Assembly: GCA_964467315.1 (NCBI GenBank)
Contig: CAYXSA010000030.1
Location: 1 to 42,343, forward strand
Origin: JAAFIM01 sp964467315
Lineage (GTDB): Bacteria > Bacteroidota > Bacteroidia > Chitinophagales > Saprospiraceae
Reading direction: 5' to 3'
DNA: 42,343 nucleotides
The position numbers and the translations under genes are program-made. The notes under the pieces are model-generated. The model was not told the origin of the DNA, did not search any database, and worked only from the letters and a program-made list of their open reading frames with translations. The stretch's first letter is position 1; each line of letters begins with the position of its first letter. Positions 16,590 to 24,291 of the stretch are shown here, piece after piece.

Positions 16590-16768
16590 TTTTTTTTGGG
16601 CGTGCCCCTGCTCCCCGCGCCCTGAAGGGCGCTTAAAGGTCGCAGGGTCGGGCTATCCGCTACATCACGCGCGTCGCCCCTTGCAGGGGCGAGGGCAGAC
16701 ACATAGGTCTGCCCCTACGCGCGTGGTTTCGCTTCTATCCCTCACGCGCGGCGCAGCCTTGCTGCGCC
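16590..16768 (-). repeat. R1 repeat copy E
   Basis: Reverse orientation. T-run and GGGCGTGCC tail at left. P3 is nested: outer CCCTGC/GCAGGG, then internal loop GACCTTTAAG opposite GGGGA, then inner GCGCCC/GGGCGC. Anchor 2 follows, then P2 with the GGGCAGAC-ACATAG-GTCTGCCC cassette, anchor 1 at about 16735-16747 and P1 GGCGCAG/CTGCGCC to 16768. The tail lies 27 bases from the PorP-OmpA start. Confidence 0.85.
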
Positions 16769-16811
16769 TTTTCTGCGGGACAAACTACAAATTACAAATA
16801 AAGGTTTTTAT

Positions 16812-16941
16812 GCGTGAGGGATAGTAGGGGCGTATAAATATACGCCCCGAATAGCCCGACCCCGCGTATGTAGAGCCGTAGCATGCTACGGCTCCGCCCG
16901 CCGTCCTTTGCGGCGGGCGAATGCGCGGGGGCACGCCCAAA
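16812..16941 (+). repeat. R1 repeat copy F
   Basis: Anchor 1 starts at 16812. P2 is GGGGCGTATA/TATACGCCCC. After anchor 2 the P3 stem CCCCGCG/CGCGGGG encloses two complete hairpins: the 22-bp palindrome of copies A and D (16873-16894) and CGCCCGCCG/CGGCGGGCG. The tail GGCACGCCC ends near 16938. A P2-type cassette sits in a P3 loop here. Confidence 0.85.
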
Positions 16942-16975
16942 CACACAAAGCACAATCGTAACTTGTAACTCGTAA

Positions 16976-19900
16976 CTACCGTTTGAGCGTTACCGCGCCT
17001 CTGTACTCGGTGCCATCGGCGAGCGTGAGCACATACCAGTAAGTGCCTTCGGGCAGGTCTGTGCCATTGCGGGTGCCGTTCCAGTCGTTGGCGTAATTTT
17101 CCGAGCGCAGGACTTCAAAGCCACCGCGAGAGAAAACCTGCAGCGTGTAAGGGGCGAGATTAGCGAGCTGTCCGATTTCCCAAGTATCGTTGATTCCGTC
17201 GCCATTGGGCGTGAAGAGGTCTACGAAAACGGGGCGTGTACCAGGCAGTACGTTGATTTCTACCTTTTTCTGCGTTACGCAGCCATTGACAGTGATAACG
17301 TCTACGAGATAGGTATACAAGCCTGCAGGCGCGCCGCTAAATATGGGCGTAGCGGAATGTATATCAGACAAATATTGGGTATCGCCTGACCAAGTGTAGA
17401 GAATACCGCCTGTCGCATAGAGTTGCAGCGCAGTGCCTTCTTCTATTGTCGTGTCGGGTATTATGGTCGCATTGGCAGAAGACAAGACGGCGACTTCGGT
17501 AGTGAGGGTGGAGGTACAGCCGTTGAGGTTGATTTCCACGTAGTAAGTGCCTGCATTTACATCGCGCACATCGTTGAATAGGCTGATGCGGTCTGTAGAC
17601 AAAAATCCATCGGGACCCGACCAAGCGTAAGTAGCGCCAAAGATAGCGGGTACGCTCAATTCGAGCTGATTGCCCTCGCAGAGGGGGCCGTTATTGAGGG
17701 CGAAGGTGGCAGGCGGTACGGCGTTGATGGTTACGAGGGTAGAAAGCGGATCGCTTTCGCAGCCTGTTGCCACATTTACAGCTACCAGCGTGTAGATGCC
17801 TTGATGGTCATTTTCGCGCACGGGGCTGATATTGACGGTATTGCCTGTGAAGGTCAAACCATTCGGTCCCGTCCAGTTGAAGTTGACACCTGCGAGCGTG
17901 GGCGCTGTAAGGGTAAGCGCGGCATTTTCGCAAAGGGGGCTATTATTGCCAATCGTCCCCGTGAGTGCGGGCGCTGCATTTACGACGATGGTCGTGCTGC
18001 CATTGGCAGAGGTACAGCCGCCGAGCGATACATTAACTTGGTAAGTGCCTGCATCGGCTGCACTGAGATTGTCGATAAGGATAGTTTGCCCTGTTTGGTT
18101 GAAACCGTTGGGGCCTGTCCATGTATATACACCGCCTGATACTGTAGAGGCTTGCAGGGCAATCATCTCGCCTACGCAAGCGGGTCCGTCGTTGCTGGCT
18201 GTGGGCGCAGCGGGCAGAGTATTGACATTCACCGCGATAACAGCGAGCGAAGAAAGACAGCCCGCAGCGGCTTCTTCCGATGCGCTATAGACGTAAGAAC
18301 CTGCGGCGAGCGTACCCGCGTTGAAGGTGATGGTGCTATTGCCTGCGCCCATCGTGCCGCGACCGATTTCTGTGCCTGCAGGGTCGTAGAAGACGATATC
18401 TCCAGAGCCGCTACCTGTAGCGGAGAGCGTTACCGCTGTGCCTTGACAAACATTTACGGAAAGGGTACTTGGGGCATTGGGGCGAGAATTTACGACAGCT
18501 GTAGCAGAAGCCATTGGGCTTTCGCAGCCTGCTGCGCTGAGTTCCTGCACAAAAAATGCAGTTGTTTGGCTAAGTGTGCCCGTAGTGAGGCTTGCACCTG
18601 TGGCGATTTGGTTGCCGCCCAGCGCATCGCTAAACCATTGGAGCGTTCCGCCTGTGCCTGTGGCGCTGAGCGTAGCTGTAGAGCCTTGACAAACGGTAGT
18701 GTTTGCAGTGCTTGGGGCGGCGGGAGCAGCATTTACGGTAACGGTAGCCGTTGCCGATGTGCCTTGGCAGCCGTTGAGGTTGGTGCTGGTCGCAAAATAC
18801 GAAGTATTTGCAGCCAGTACGGGCGTGGTAAAGCTATTGCCGTTGCCGATTTGGTTGGTTAGTCCCGCATCTGCATACCAGCGTATGCCTGTGCCTGTAG
18901 CACTTACCGTCGCCGTGTTGCCTTCGCAGATGGTAGCACCTGTAGCTACAGGCGCTGCAGGAGCTGCAAACACAGCCGCAGAAGCTGAGGAAGCACCCGA
19001 AACGCAGGTACCGTCGTCGTTGCGAACGTAGAAAATATAATTGCCTACCGCCAAACCTGCAACGCTATGCGTGCCCGAAGGCAGCGGCGTGCGCGCTATC
19101 TCCGTGAAGGTAGAGTTGTAGAATACCAAATCACCTGTACCAGAGCCTGTAGCGCTGATAATCACAGTGCCGCCTTCGCAGACACTGGTAGCCGAAGCTG
19201 TAGGCGTAGCAGGCAAAGGATTTACGTTGGCAGTGGCTGATGCTACTGGGCTAAAACAGCCCGCAGCGCTTTGCTCACGCACAAAATAAGTAGCCGATTG
19301 CGTAAGCACGGGAGTCGTAAAGCTCGTGCCTGTAGCTATCTGATTGGCGGCTGTAGCATCGCTATACCAGCGGGTAGTGCCGCCTGCATTGGTAGCCGAA
19401 AGCGTGGCAGTATTGCCTGCGCAGATGGTGGCATTGGTTACTGTAGGCGCTGTGGGCAAAGGATTGACCGTAGCGGTAGCCGTTGCTGCTGTGCTTTGGC
19501 AGTTGTTTGTGTTGGTGCTCGTAGCAAAATACGAGGTCGTCGTAGCAAGTGCAGGCGTAACAAATAAATTGCCGCTGCCTACTTGGTTGGTCAAACCCGC
19601 GTCAGCATACCAGCGAACGCCTGAGCCTATGGCTGTAAGGGTTGCGGAATTGCCTGCGCAGATGGTAGCACCTGTAACCGCAGGCGCTGCGGGCGCTGCA
19701 AATACAGAAGCCGAAACCGCTACAGCCCCAGAGAGGCAAGCGCCGTTGTCGTTGCGAACATAAAAAGTATAATTGCCTGCTGCCAAGCCCGTAACCGTGT
19801 GGCTACCCGATGGCAATACGAAGCGGGCAATTTCTACGAAAGTAGAATTGTACACTACCAAATCGCCCGTACCCGTGCCTGTAGCGCTGATAACCACATC

Positions 19901-22900
19901 GCCACCCGCGCAAACGCTGGTCGCAGAGGCAGAAGGTGTAGCAGGCAGCGGATTAACGCTGATAAGTCCCGTAGATACACCACTAAAACAACCTGCGGCG
20001 CTTTGCTCACGCACAAAATAAGTAGCCGATTGTGTCAATACGGGGCTGGTGAAGCTCGTACCTGTAGCCACTTGATTGAGGGCAGTAGCATCGCTATACC
20101 AGCGCGTAGTGCCGCCTGAGTTGGTCGCAGTGAGCGTGGCTGTATTGCCTGCGCAGATGGTGGCATTGGTTACTGTAGGCGCTGCGGGCAAAGGATTAAC
20201 CGTAGCGGTGGCTGTTGCTGCTGTGCTTTGGCAGTTGTTTGCGTTGGTGCTCGTAGCAAAATACGAGGTCGTCGTAGCAAGTGCAGGCGTAACAAATAAA
20301 TTGCCGCTGCCTACTTGGTTGGTCAAACCCGCGTCGGCATACCAGCGTACGCCCGAGCCTGTGGCTGTCAGGGTGGCGGAATTGCCTGCGCAGATGGTAG
20401 CACCTGTAACCGCAGGTGCTGCGGGTGCTGCAAATACAGAAGCCGAAACCGCTACAGCCCCAGAGAGGCAAGTGCCGTTGTCGTTGCGAACATAAAAAGT
20501 ATAGTTGCCTGCTGCCAAGCCTGTAACCGTGTGGCTACCCGATGGCAATACGAAGCGGGCAATTTCTACGAAAGCCGAATTGTATACGACCAAGTCGCCC
20601 GTGCCTGTGCCTGCAGCGTTGATAACGACATTGCCACCCGCGCAAACGCTGGTAGCCGAGGCGGAAGGCGTAGCAGGAAGGGGATTTACAGTTATCAAGC
20701 CTGGAGCGATATTGCTAAAGCAGCCTGCGGCGCTTTGCTCGCGCACGAAATAAGTAGCCGATTGCGTGAGCACGGGGCTGGTAAAGCTTGTGCCTGTGCC
20801 GACTTGATTGGCGGCTGTACCGTCGCTGTACCAACGGGTCGTGCCGCCTGCGTTGGTCGCAGTGAGCGTGGCCGTATTGCCTGCGCAGATGGTAGCAGGC
20901 GTTACTGCGGGCGTAGCGGGGAGTGGATTAACGGTAACCGTAGCAGAAGCTGAAGTACTTTGGCAGCCTGCGCCGTTGGTGCTGGTAGCGAAATAGGTCG
21001 TATTCGCCAAAAGCAAGGGCGTATTAAAGCTGTTGCCTGCGGCGACCTGATTGGTCAAACCTGCATCGGCATACCAGCGTATACCTACGCCTGTGGCAGT
21101 GAGCGTAGCCGTATTGCCTGCGCAGATGGTAGCCCCTGTTAGTGTAGGTGCTGCCGCTGCTGCATTAACTGTAGCGACAACGGGCACACGCACGGAAGTA
21201 CACAAACCATCAAACTCTTCGACGTAAAAGGTATAAGTGCCTGCTGCTAATGCGCCTGCATTGTAGGTTGCGCCTGTGCCGAGTGCTACCCCGCCCGAAG
21301 CGACATTAAACCAGCGGATAGTGCCGCCGTTGCCTGTGGCTGTAAAGGTTACGTTGCTGCCTGTGCAAACAACGACGGGGAAAGCCGTAGGAGCAAAGGG
21401 ACGCGGATTGACGATAACGGGCACTGAAGTCAGCGCGCCAGGACAAGCCGCCGAGCCTTCGCCGACGAAGAAAACCGTATTTTGGTTGAGTGCGGGGGTC
21501 GTAAAGGTAGAACTTGCGCCTGCTGTAGATTGCAGCAGGATTTGCCCAAGCGGGTCGCTATACCAGTTGATATTCGCCAAGCCTGTGCCTGTGGCGACGA
21601 TATTGGCGGTGCTGCCTTGACAGATGGTAGTGCCGCTGGCTGTGGGCGGATTGCCTGTACCGACGACAGAGAAGCTGAAGTATACGGGCGAAGACCAACC
21701 GCAGCAATTATCGCGTACACGTAGGCGTATGCGGTAGTTGACGGTGCCACCAGTTACGGGGGTAGTCCAGCTTGCTACAGAGGTAGTGAATATCGCTGAA
21801 GGTGTAGTGGTATTGCCAGTAGCGGGGAATACAATCCATTCGTATTGTGCGCCAGGGGTGGGCGAGCTTAGGGGAATATCATCGCCTTCGCAGACAACGG
21901 TAGGCATCGAAGCCGCGAATGTGGGTGCGGGGCGATTGTTGCCGATATAGATAAAGCCGAGTCTTGTACCTGTATTGCCGACGAGATTTTGCCAGCCTGT
22001 GGTAGTGTAACTAACTATAGCGGTATTGGTGCCTGTATTGTAGGAGCTTGAGCCGACATTGAGGTCGGCGATGAAGGGGGTGGCTGCTGCCCAAGTACCG
22101 CCGTCTTTGGTTACGGTGATTTCGGAGTTGGTACAGCCTTGTAGGGGTAGATTGGTGAATATCTGTGTGGGTTGTGCGGGGGCAGTAGCTGTGGAGCTGG
22201 CTCCGCTGACTTCGCGTATGGTATTGGAGATGCCTGCTGCGCCTGGAGCGCCATGTCCGCCGCGACCGCCATTGCCACCTAAGCCGCCTTGACCGCCTGC
22301 GCCGATTTCGCAGTTGCCGCAGCTACGACCACCTGAAAGGGCGCAGCAACCTGAGGTGCTGGTATTATTGCCGCCTGGGCCTATGCCGTTGCCACCGCCT
22401 GTACCGCCGTTACCGCCGAGTCCACGCACGCCGCCTGCGCCTGCTGCGCCTGCGCCGAGATTGACGTTGCGGCGTGTGCCTGTGCTGCTGTAGGAGTAGA
22501 GGGCGAAAGAAGCGCCGCCGCCCCAGCCGCCTGTGCCGAGTGTGCCGCCTTGTCCGCCGCCGCCGCCACCGCCGCCGCCATTGCCAGAGCCATTATTGCA
22601 AGTGAAGCAATTTTGGTTAGCGCCGCCACCACCGCCGCGACCGCCGCCGCCGCCTTGTCCATCGGAAACGCCATTGGGGCTTTGTCCTGTGGTAAGCCAG
22701 AAGAAATCGAAGGTGGGTGAGGTAGGCGTTGGAGTATTGGAGTCTGTGCCGTCGGCACCGTTTGCGCCGTTGCCGCCAGCGCGTCCGTCGCGGTCGCAGT
22801 TGGTACCGCCGCCATTGCCTGCGCCTGTGCCACCGCCTACGGTACTGCCAGGAGCGCCGCCGCCGCCGTTTGCGCCGCTTGCGCCTGCTGTAGCGCCAGG

Positions 22901-23683
22901 GCTGCCGTCATGGTGTCCGCCTTGTCCGCCGCCGCCGCCGTTGCCGCCAGCGCGTGCGCCTGTGCCGCCGCCTGCGCCCGTACCGCCGCCGCCGCCAGGG
23001 CGCACGCCGCCGTTGGTATCGCAGCCGCCCGCAGAGCCGCCACCGCCCGCAGCGCCATTCGCGCCATTTGCGCCGTTAACGCCTGCTGCGCCTGCTGTAC
23101 CCGAACCTGCGTTCATATCGCAACGGTCAAGAAAGTAGTTGGCAGAGTTGCGGAAGTAAAAGCCATAGACGGAGCGTCCACGATTGCCCGTAGTGCCGCT
23201 GGCTGTAGCGCCAAAGGTGCCGTTTTTGACATTGAAAGTAATATCCGCAATGCGTAGATTGGCGCGACCGATAGCCTCCAAACCGATGTAGTAACCGACC
23301 TGCGTACCAATGCCCCCATCGTAGGCGGTTTCCCGCAAAGGTGCATCGATATTGATGGTCGTAACCAAGTTCATGTTTTTGCGCCCTACCCCGCTTACGA
23401 CTTCCCAATCGCCGTCGATGATAATATCATCGCAGCCGATAGTCATCGTGAAGTTGATGTTGTAGGTGCCCGCGAGCAAGCGTATGTGCTTGCGGGTCTG
23501 CGTGCAGGCTTGGGTGAGCGCCGTCGCCAAATTGACGGGATTTGCCTCCGAGCCATCGGCGAGTGCCGAGCCTGTGGGGCTGGCATAAATAACCCCACAT
23601 TGGGCATGTAGGCTCGACGACGATGCGGCGAAGCCCCACAAAACCAATAGGGATAGCCCTAAGTTTCGTAATGTTTGTTGCAT
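16976..23683 (-). CDS. Giant T9SS type B surface protein with Gly-rich and Ig-like repeats
   Basis: A 2235-residue exported protein. Residues 1-28 are a signal peptide (ending LHAQ). Residues about 30-190 look like a beta-helix cap (HIRLLAGTYNI, IIIDGDWEV). Residues about 190-484 are extremely Gly-rich (GANGANGAAGGGG and GGGGQGG runs). Then come about 14 Ig-like modules starting ATICAGNTATL or similar, four or five PKD/Ig-like modules (VYTWTGPNGF), and a C-terminal type B sorting domain from about 2150 (LFTPNGDGINDTWEI ... DLPEGTYWYVLTL). Known: such domains direct T9SS secretion and surface attachment, often with an adjacent SprF/PorP protein, found here just downstream. The ATG at 23683 is chosen because a reading from 23728 would overlap the TATCTTTG box. 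Likely an adhesin or surface filament. Confidence 0.9.
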   Translation of the reverse strand: MQQTLRNLGLSLLVLWGFAASSSSLHAQCGVIYASPTGSALADGSEANPVNLATALTQACTQTRKHIRLLAGTYNINFTMTIGCDDIIIDGDWEVVSGVGRKNMNLVTTINIDAPLRETAYDGGIGTQVGYYIGLEAIGRANLRIADITFNVKNGTFGATASGTTGNRGRSVYGFYFRNSANYFLDRCDMNAGSGTAGAAGVNGANGANGAAGGGGSAGGCDTNGGVRPGGGGGTGAGGGTGARAGGNGGGGGQGGHHDGSPGATAGASGANGGGGAPGSTVGGGTGAGNGGGTNCDRDGRAGGNGANGADGTDSNTPTPTSPTFDFFWLTTGQSPNGVSDGQGGGGGRGGGGGANQNCFTCNNGSGNGGGGGGGGGQGGTLGTGGWGGGASFALYSYSSTGTRRNVNLGAGAAGAGGVRGLGGNGGTGGGNGIGPGGNNTSTSGCCALSGGRSCGNCEIGAGGQGGLGGNGGRGGHGAPGAAGISNTIREVSGASSTATAPAQPTQIFTNLPLQGCTNSEITVTKDGGTWAAATPFIADLNVGSSSYNTGTNTAIVSYTTTGWQNLVGNTGTRLGFIYIGNNRPAPTFAASMPTVVCEGDDIPLSSPTPGAQYEWIVFPATGNTTTPSAIFTTSVASWTTPVTGGTVNYRIRLRVRDNCCGWSSPVYFSFSVVGTGNPPTASGTTICQGSTANIVATGTGLANINWYSDPLGQILLQSTAGASSTFTTPALNQNTVFFVGEGSAACPGALTSVPVIVNPRPFAPTAFPVVVCTGSNVTFTATGNGGTIRWFNVASGGVALGTGATYNAGALAAGTYTFYVEEFDGLCTSVRVPVVATVNAAAAAPTLTGATICAGNTATLTATGVGIRWYADAGLTNQVAAGNSFNTPLLLANTTYFATSTNGAGCQSTSASATVTVNPLPATPAVTPATICAGNTATLTATNAGGTTRWYSDGTAANQVGTGTSFTSPVLTQSATYFVREQSAAGCFSNIAPGLITVNPLPATPSASATSVCAGGNVVINAAGTGTGDLVVYNSAFVEIARFVLPSGSHTVTGLAAGNYTFYVRNDNGTCLSGAVAVSASVFAAPAAPAVTGATICAGNSATLTATGSGVRWYADAGLTNQVGSGNLFVTPALATTTSYFATSTNANNCQSTAATATATVNPLPAAPTVTNATICAGNTATLTATNSGGTTRWYSDATALNQVATGTSFTSPVLTQSATYFVREQSAAGCFSGVSTGLISVNPLPATPSASATSVCAGGDVVISATGTGTGDLVVYNSTFVEIARFVLPSGSHTVTGLAAGNYTFYVRNDNGACLSGAVAVSASVFAAPAAPAVTGATICAGNSATLTAIGSGVRWYADAGLTNQVGSGNLFVTPALATTTSYFATSTNTNNCQSTAATATATVNPLPTAPTVTNATICAGNTATLSATNAGGTTRWYSDATAANQIATGTSFTTPVLTQSATYFVREQSAAGCFSPVASATANVNPLPATPTASATSVCEGGTVIISATGSGTGDLVFYNSTFTEIARTPLPSGTHSVAGLAVGNYIFYVRNDDGTCVSGASSASAAVFAAPAAPVATGATICEGNTATVSATGTGIRWYADAGLTNQIGNGNSFTTPVLAANTSYFATSTNLNGCQGTSATATVTVNAAPAAPSTANTTVCQGSTATLSATGTGGTLQWFSDALGGNQIATGASLTTGTLSQTTAFFVQELSAAGCESPMASATAVVNSRPNAPSTLSVNVCQGTAVTLSATGSGSGDIVFYDPAGTEIGRGTMGAGNSTITFNAGTLAAGSYVYSASEEAAAGCLSSLAVIAVNVNTLPAAPTASNDGPACVGEMIALQASTVSGGVYTWTGPNGFNQTGQTILIDNLSAADAGTYQVNVSLGGCTSANGSTTIVVNAAPALTGTIGNNSPLCENAALTLTAPTLAGVNFNWTGPNGLTFTGNTVNISPVRENDHQGIYTLVAVNVATGCESDPLSTLVTINAVPPATFALNNGPLCEGNQLELSVPAIFGATYAWSGPDGFLSTDRISLFNDVRDVNAGTYYVEINLNGCTSTLTTEVAVLSSANATIIPDTTIEEGTALQLYATGGILYTWSGDTQYLSDIHSATPIFSGAPAGLYTYLVDVITVNGCVTQKKVEINVLPGTRPVFVDLFTPNGDGINDTWEIGQLANLAPYTLQVFSRGGFEVLRSENYANDWNGTRNGTDLPEGTYWYVLTLADGTEYRGAVTLKR
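18720..21140 (-). repeat. 732-bp in-frame super-repeats within the giant gene
   Basis: Ig modules recur in threes (WYADAGLTNQ, WYSD, VVYNS types), making units of 244 residues. The landmark GCAGATGGT recurs at 19421, 20153 and 20885, exactly 732 bases apart. The units around 19420 and 20150 are nearly identical in DNA. Four triads can be recognised in the protein; the outer ones are diverged. Region limits are approximate. Confidence 0.8.
22230..23115 (-). repeat. Gly-rich low-complexity coding tract
   Basis: About 295 codons dominated by Gly, with Asn, Ala, Ser and Thr in short GGxGG, GANGANG and GGGGG patterns. GC content is very high and the opposite strand is rich in proline codons, which creates spurious open frames there. 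Limits are approximate. Confidence 0.85.
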
Positions 23684-23717
23684 AAAGGGTGCTTTACATG
23701 TATTGAAGTATAAACTA

Positions 23718-23725
23718 CAAAGATA
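23718..23725 (-). promoter_or_regulatory. -7 box TATCTTTG of the giant surface protein gene
   Basis: On the minus strand TATCTTTG lies 34 bases before the ATG at 23683. No TTG is found at the expected -33 position, so the promoter may be weak or need an activator. Confidence 0.5.
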
Positions 23726-23802
23726 CACTTATATACTATTTTTTCTATAGTGGCGTTGCTTTTTTAACGCAGTCCACTGCTAAGGCTTAGCGAGGTTTGT
23801 TA

Positions 23803-23939
23803 GAGCCTGCCCACCCTCCCCGCGTGGGGGCAAAGCCCCCACGCTTAAAGGTCGGGCGGTCGGGCTATCCATTGCGGCGCTACGCGCCTACATTGCTATC
23901 CCTCAGGCGCCTTGCCGCGCCGCCAAAGGGGCGGCGCGC
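23803..23939 (-). repeat. R1 repeat copy G
   Basis: Reverse orientation with a degenerate tail (GAGCCTGCCC, no T-run). P3 contains the internal loop GACCTTTAAG opposite GGGGA, with an inner GTGGGGGC-TTT-GCCCCCAC hairpin. Anchor 2, a GC-rich P2 and anchor 1 variant CCTGAGGGATAG follow, with P1 CCGCGCCGCC/GGGCGGCGCG at 23915-23938. Confidence 0.8.
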
Positions 23940-24029
23940 AGGGGCTGTATTGCTTCCCCCCAAGGCAGAGCCCGCCCCGAACGCGCTAAAAAAATCGCGA
24001 TTCGCCATTCGTCATTCGTCATTATTCCC

Positions 24030-24038
24030 TATCTTTGC
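24030..24038 (+). promoter_or_regulatory. -7 box TATCTTTGC upstream of the poly-G locus
   Basis: Exact TAnnTTTG match 48 bases before the ATG at 24087. The upstream 20 bases are heptamer repeat without TTG. It is the only convincing promoter for the small reading frame and the 895-residue gene. Confidence 0.55.
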
Positions 24039-24086
24039 AGCATCGACATCGCTTTTTCTACATCTTCATCATACTATTCTATCAAA

Positions 24087-24276
24087 ATGCAACCAGAAGT
24101 TTCAAAAATCGGGGGGGGGTAAGGACCCGCTCCAAGACCAAAAACAACGCCTAAGCGCCCTCTACGCCCTTTGGCAAAGCATCTCCAAGATGCAAAAGCT
24201 GCCTGAATCTGTACGCAAAGATTACAGCAATTTGCGGCTAATGATAAGCAAAACCTTCACCCAATTACTTACCTAA
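24087..24276 (+). pseudogene. Small reading frame interrupted at a run of nine G
   Basis: From ATG 24087 the frame reads MQPEVSKIGGG and hits TAA directly after nine G (24111-24119). With eight G (or eleven) it would continue as a 62-residue Lys/Leu-rich helical protein (KDPLQDQKQRLSALYALWQ ... SNLRLMISKTFTQLLT) ending at 24276, 15 bases before the 895-residue gene. The continuation has no internal stop and is followed by a well-spaced start. This suggests either slipped-strand on/off control, a recent frameshift or a sequencing error at the homopolymer. The helical ending has the flavour of small effector-associated adaptor domains, but that is only an impression. The product is unrecognised. 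Confidence 0.5.
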
Positions 24277-24291
24277 ACGCTGGATAGCCTT

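Larger units (their letters stand above)
16563..16975. other. Gene-free region with head-to-head R1 repeats and heptamers
   Basis: This 413-base gap separates the PorP-OmpA gene from the giant gene. It contains R1 copies E and F in opposite orientation. At 16942-16978, AAAGCACAATCGTAACTT and CTCGTAACT are a partial R3 repeat that reaches the giant gene's stop codon. I see no TAnnTTTG promoter for the PorP gene, so it may depend on read-through from the giant gene. Confidence 0.65.
23684..24086. other. Intergenic region between divergent giant gene and poly-G locus
   Basis: This 403-base divergent region holds the giant gene's -7 box (23718-23725), R1 copy G, heptamers ATTCGCC ATTCGTC ATTCGTC at 23999-24022, and a TATCTTTGC box at 24030. 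No further gene is supported. Confidence 0.65.

Noticed and set aside
18152..20953. Several long plus-strand frames across the Ig repeats
   Set aside because: They repeat with the same 732-base period as the giant gene on the other strand and carry no independent features.
18720..21140. Regularly spaced repeats, checked as a CRISPR array
   Set aside because: The period is 732 bases, in frame and coding; units are protein modules, not short repeats with unique spacers.
22533..23138. Proline-rich open frame on the plus strand
   Set aside because: It is the complement of the Gly-rich tract of the giant gene; GGN codons reverse to CCN. It has no start context or signal.
23797..24086. Upstream extension of the 62-residue frame (start at 23797)
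   Set aside because: This stretch is R1 copy G and heptamer repeat, upstream of the promoter box at 24030; it is unlikely to be translated.
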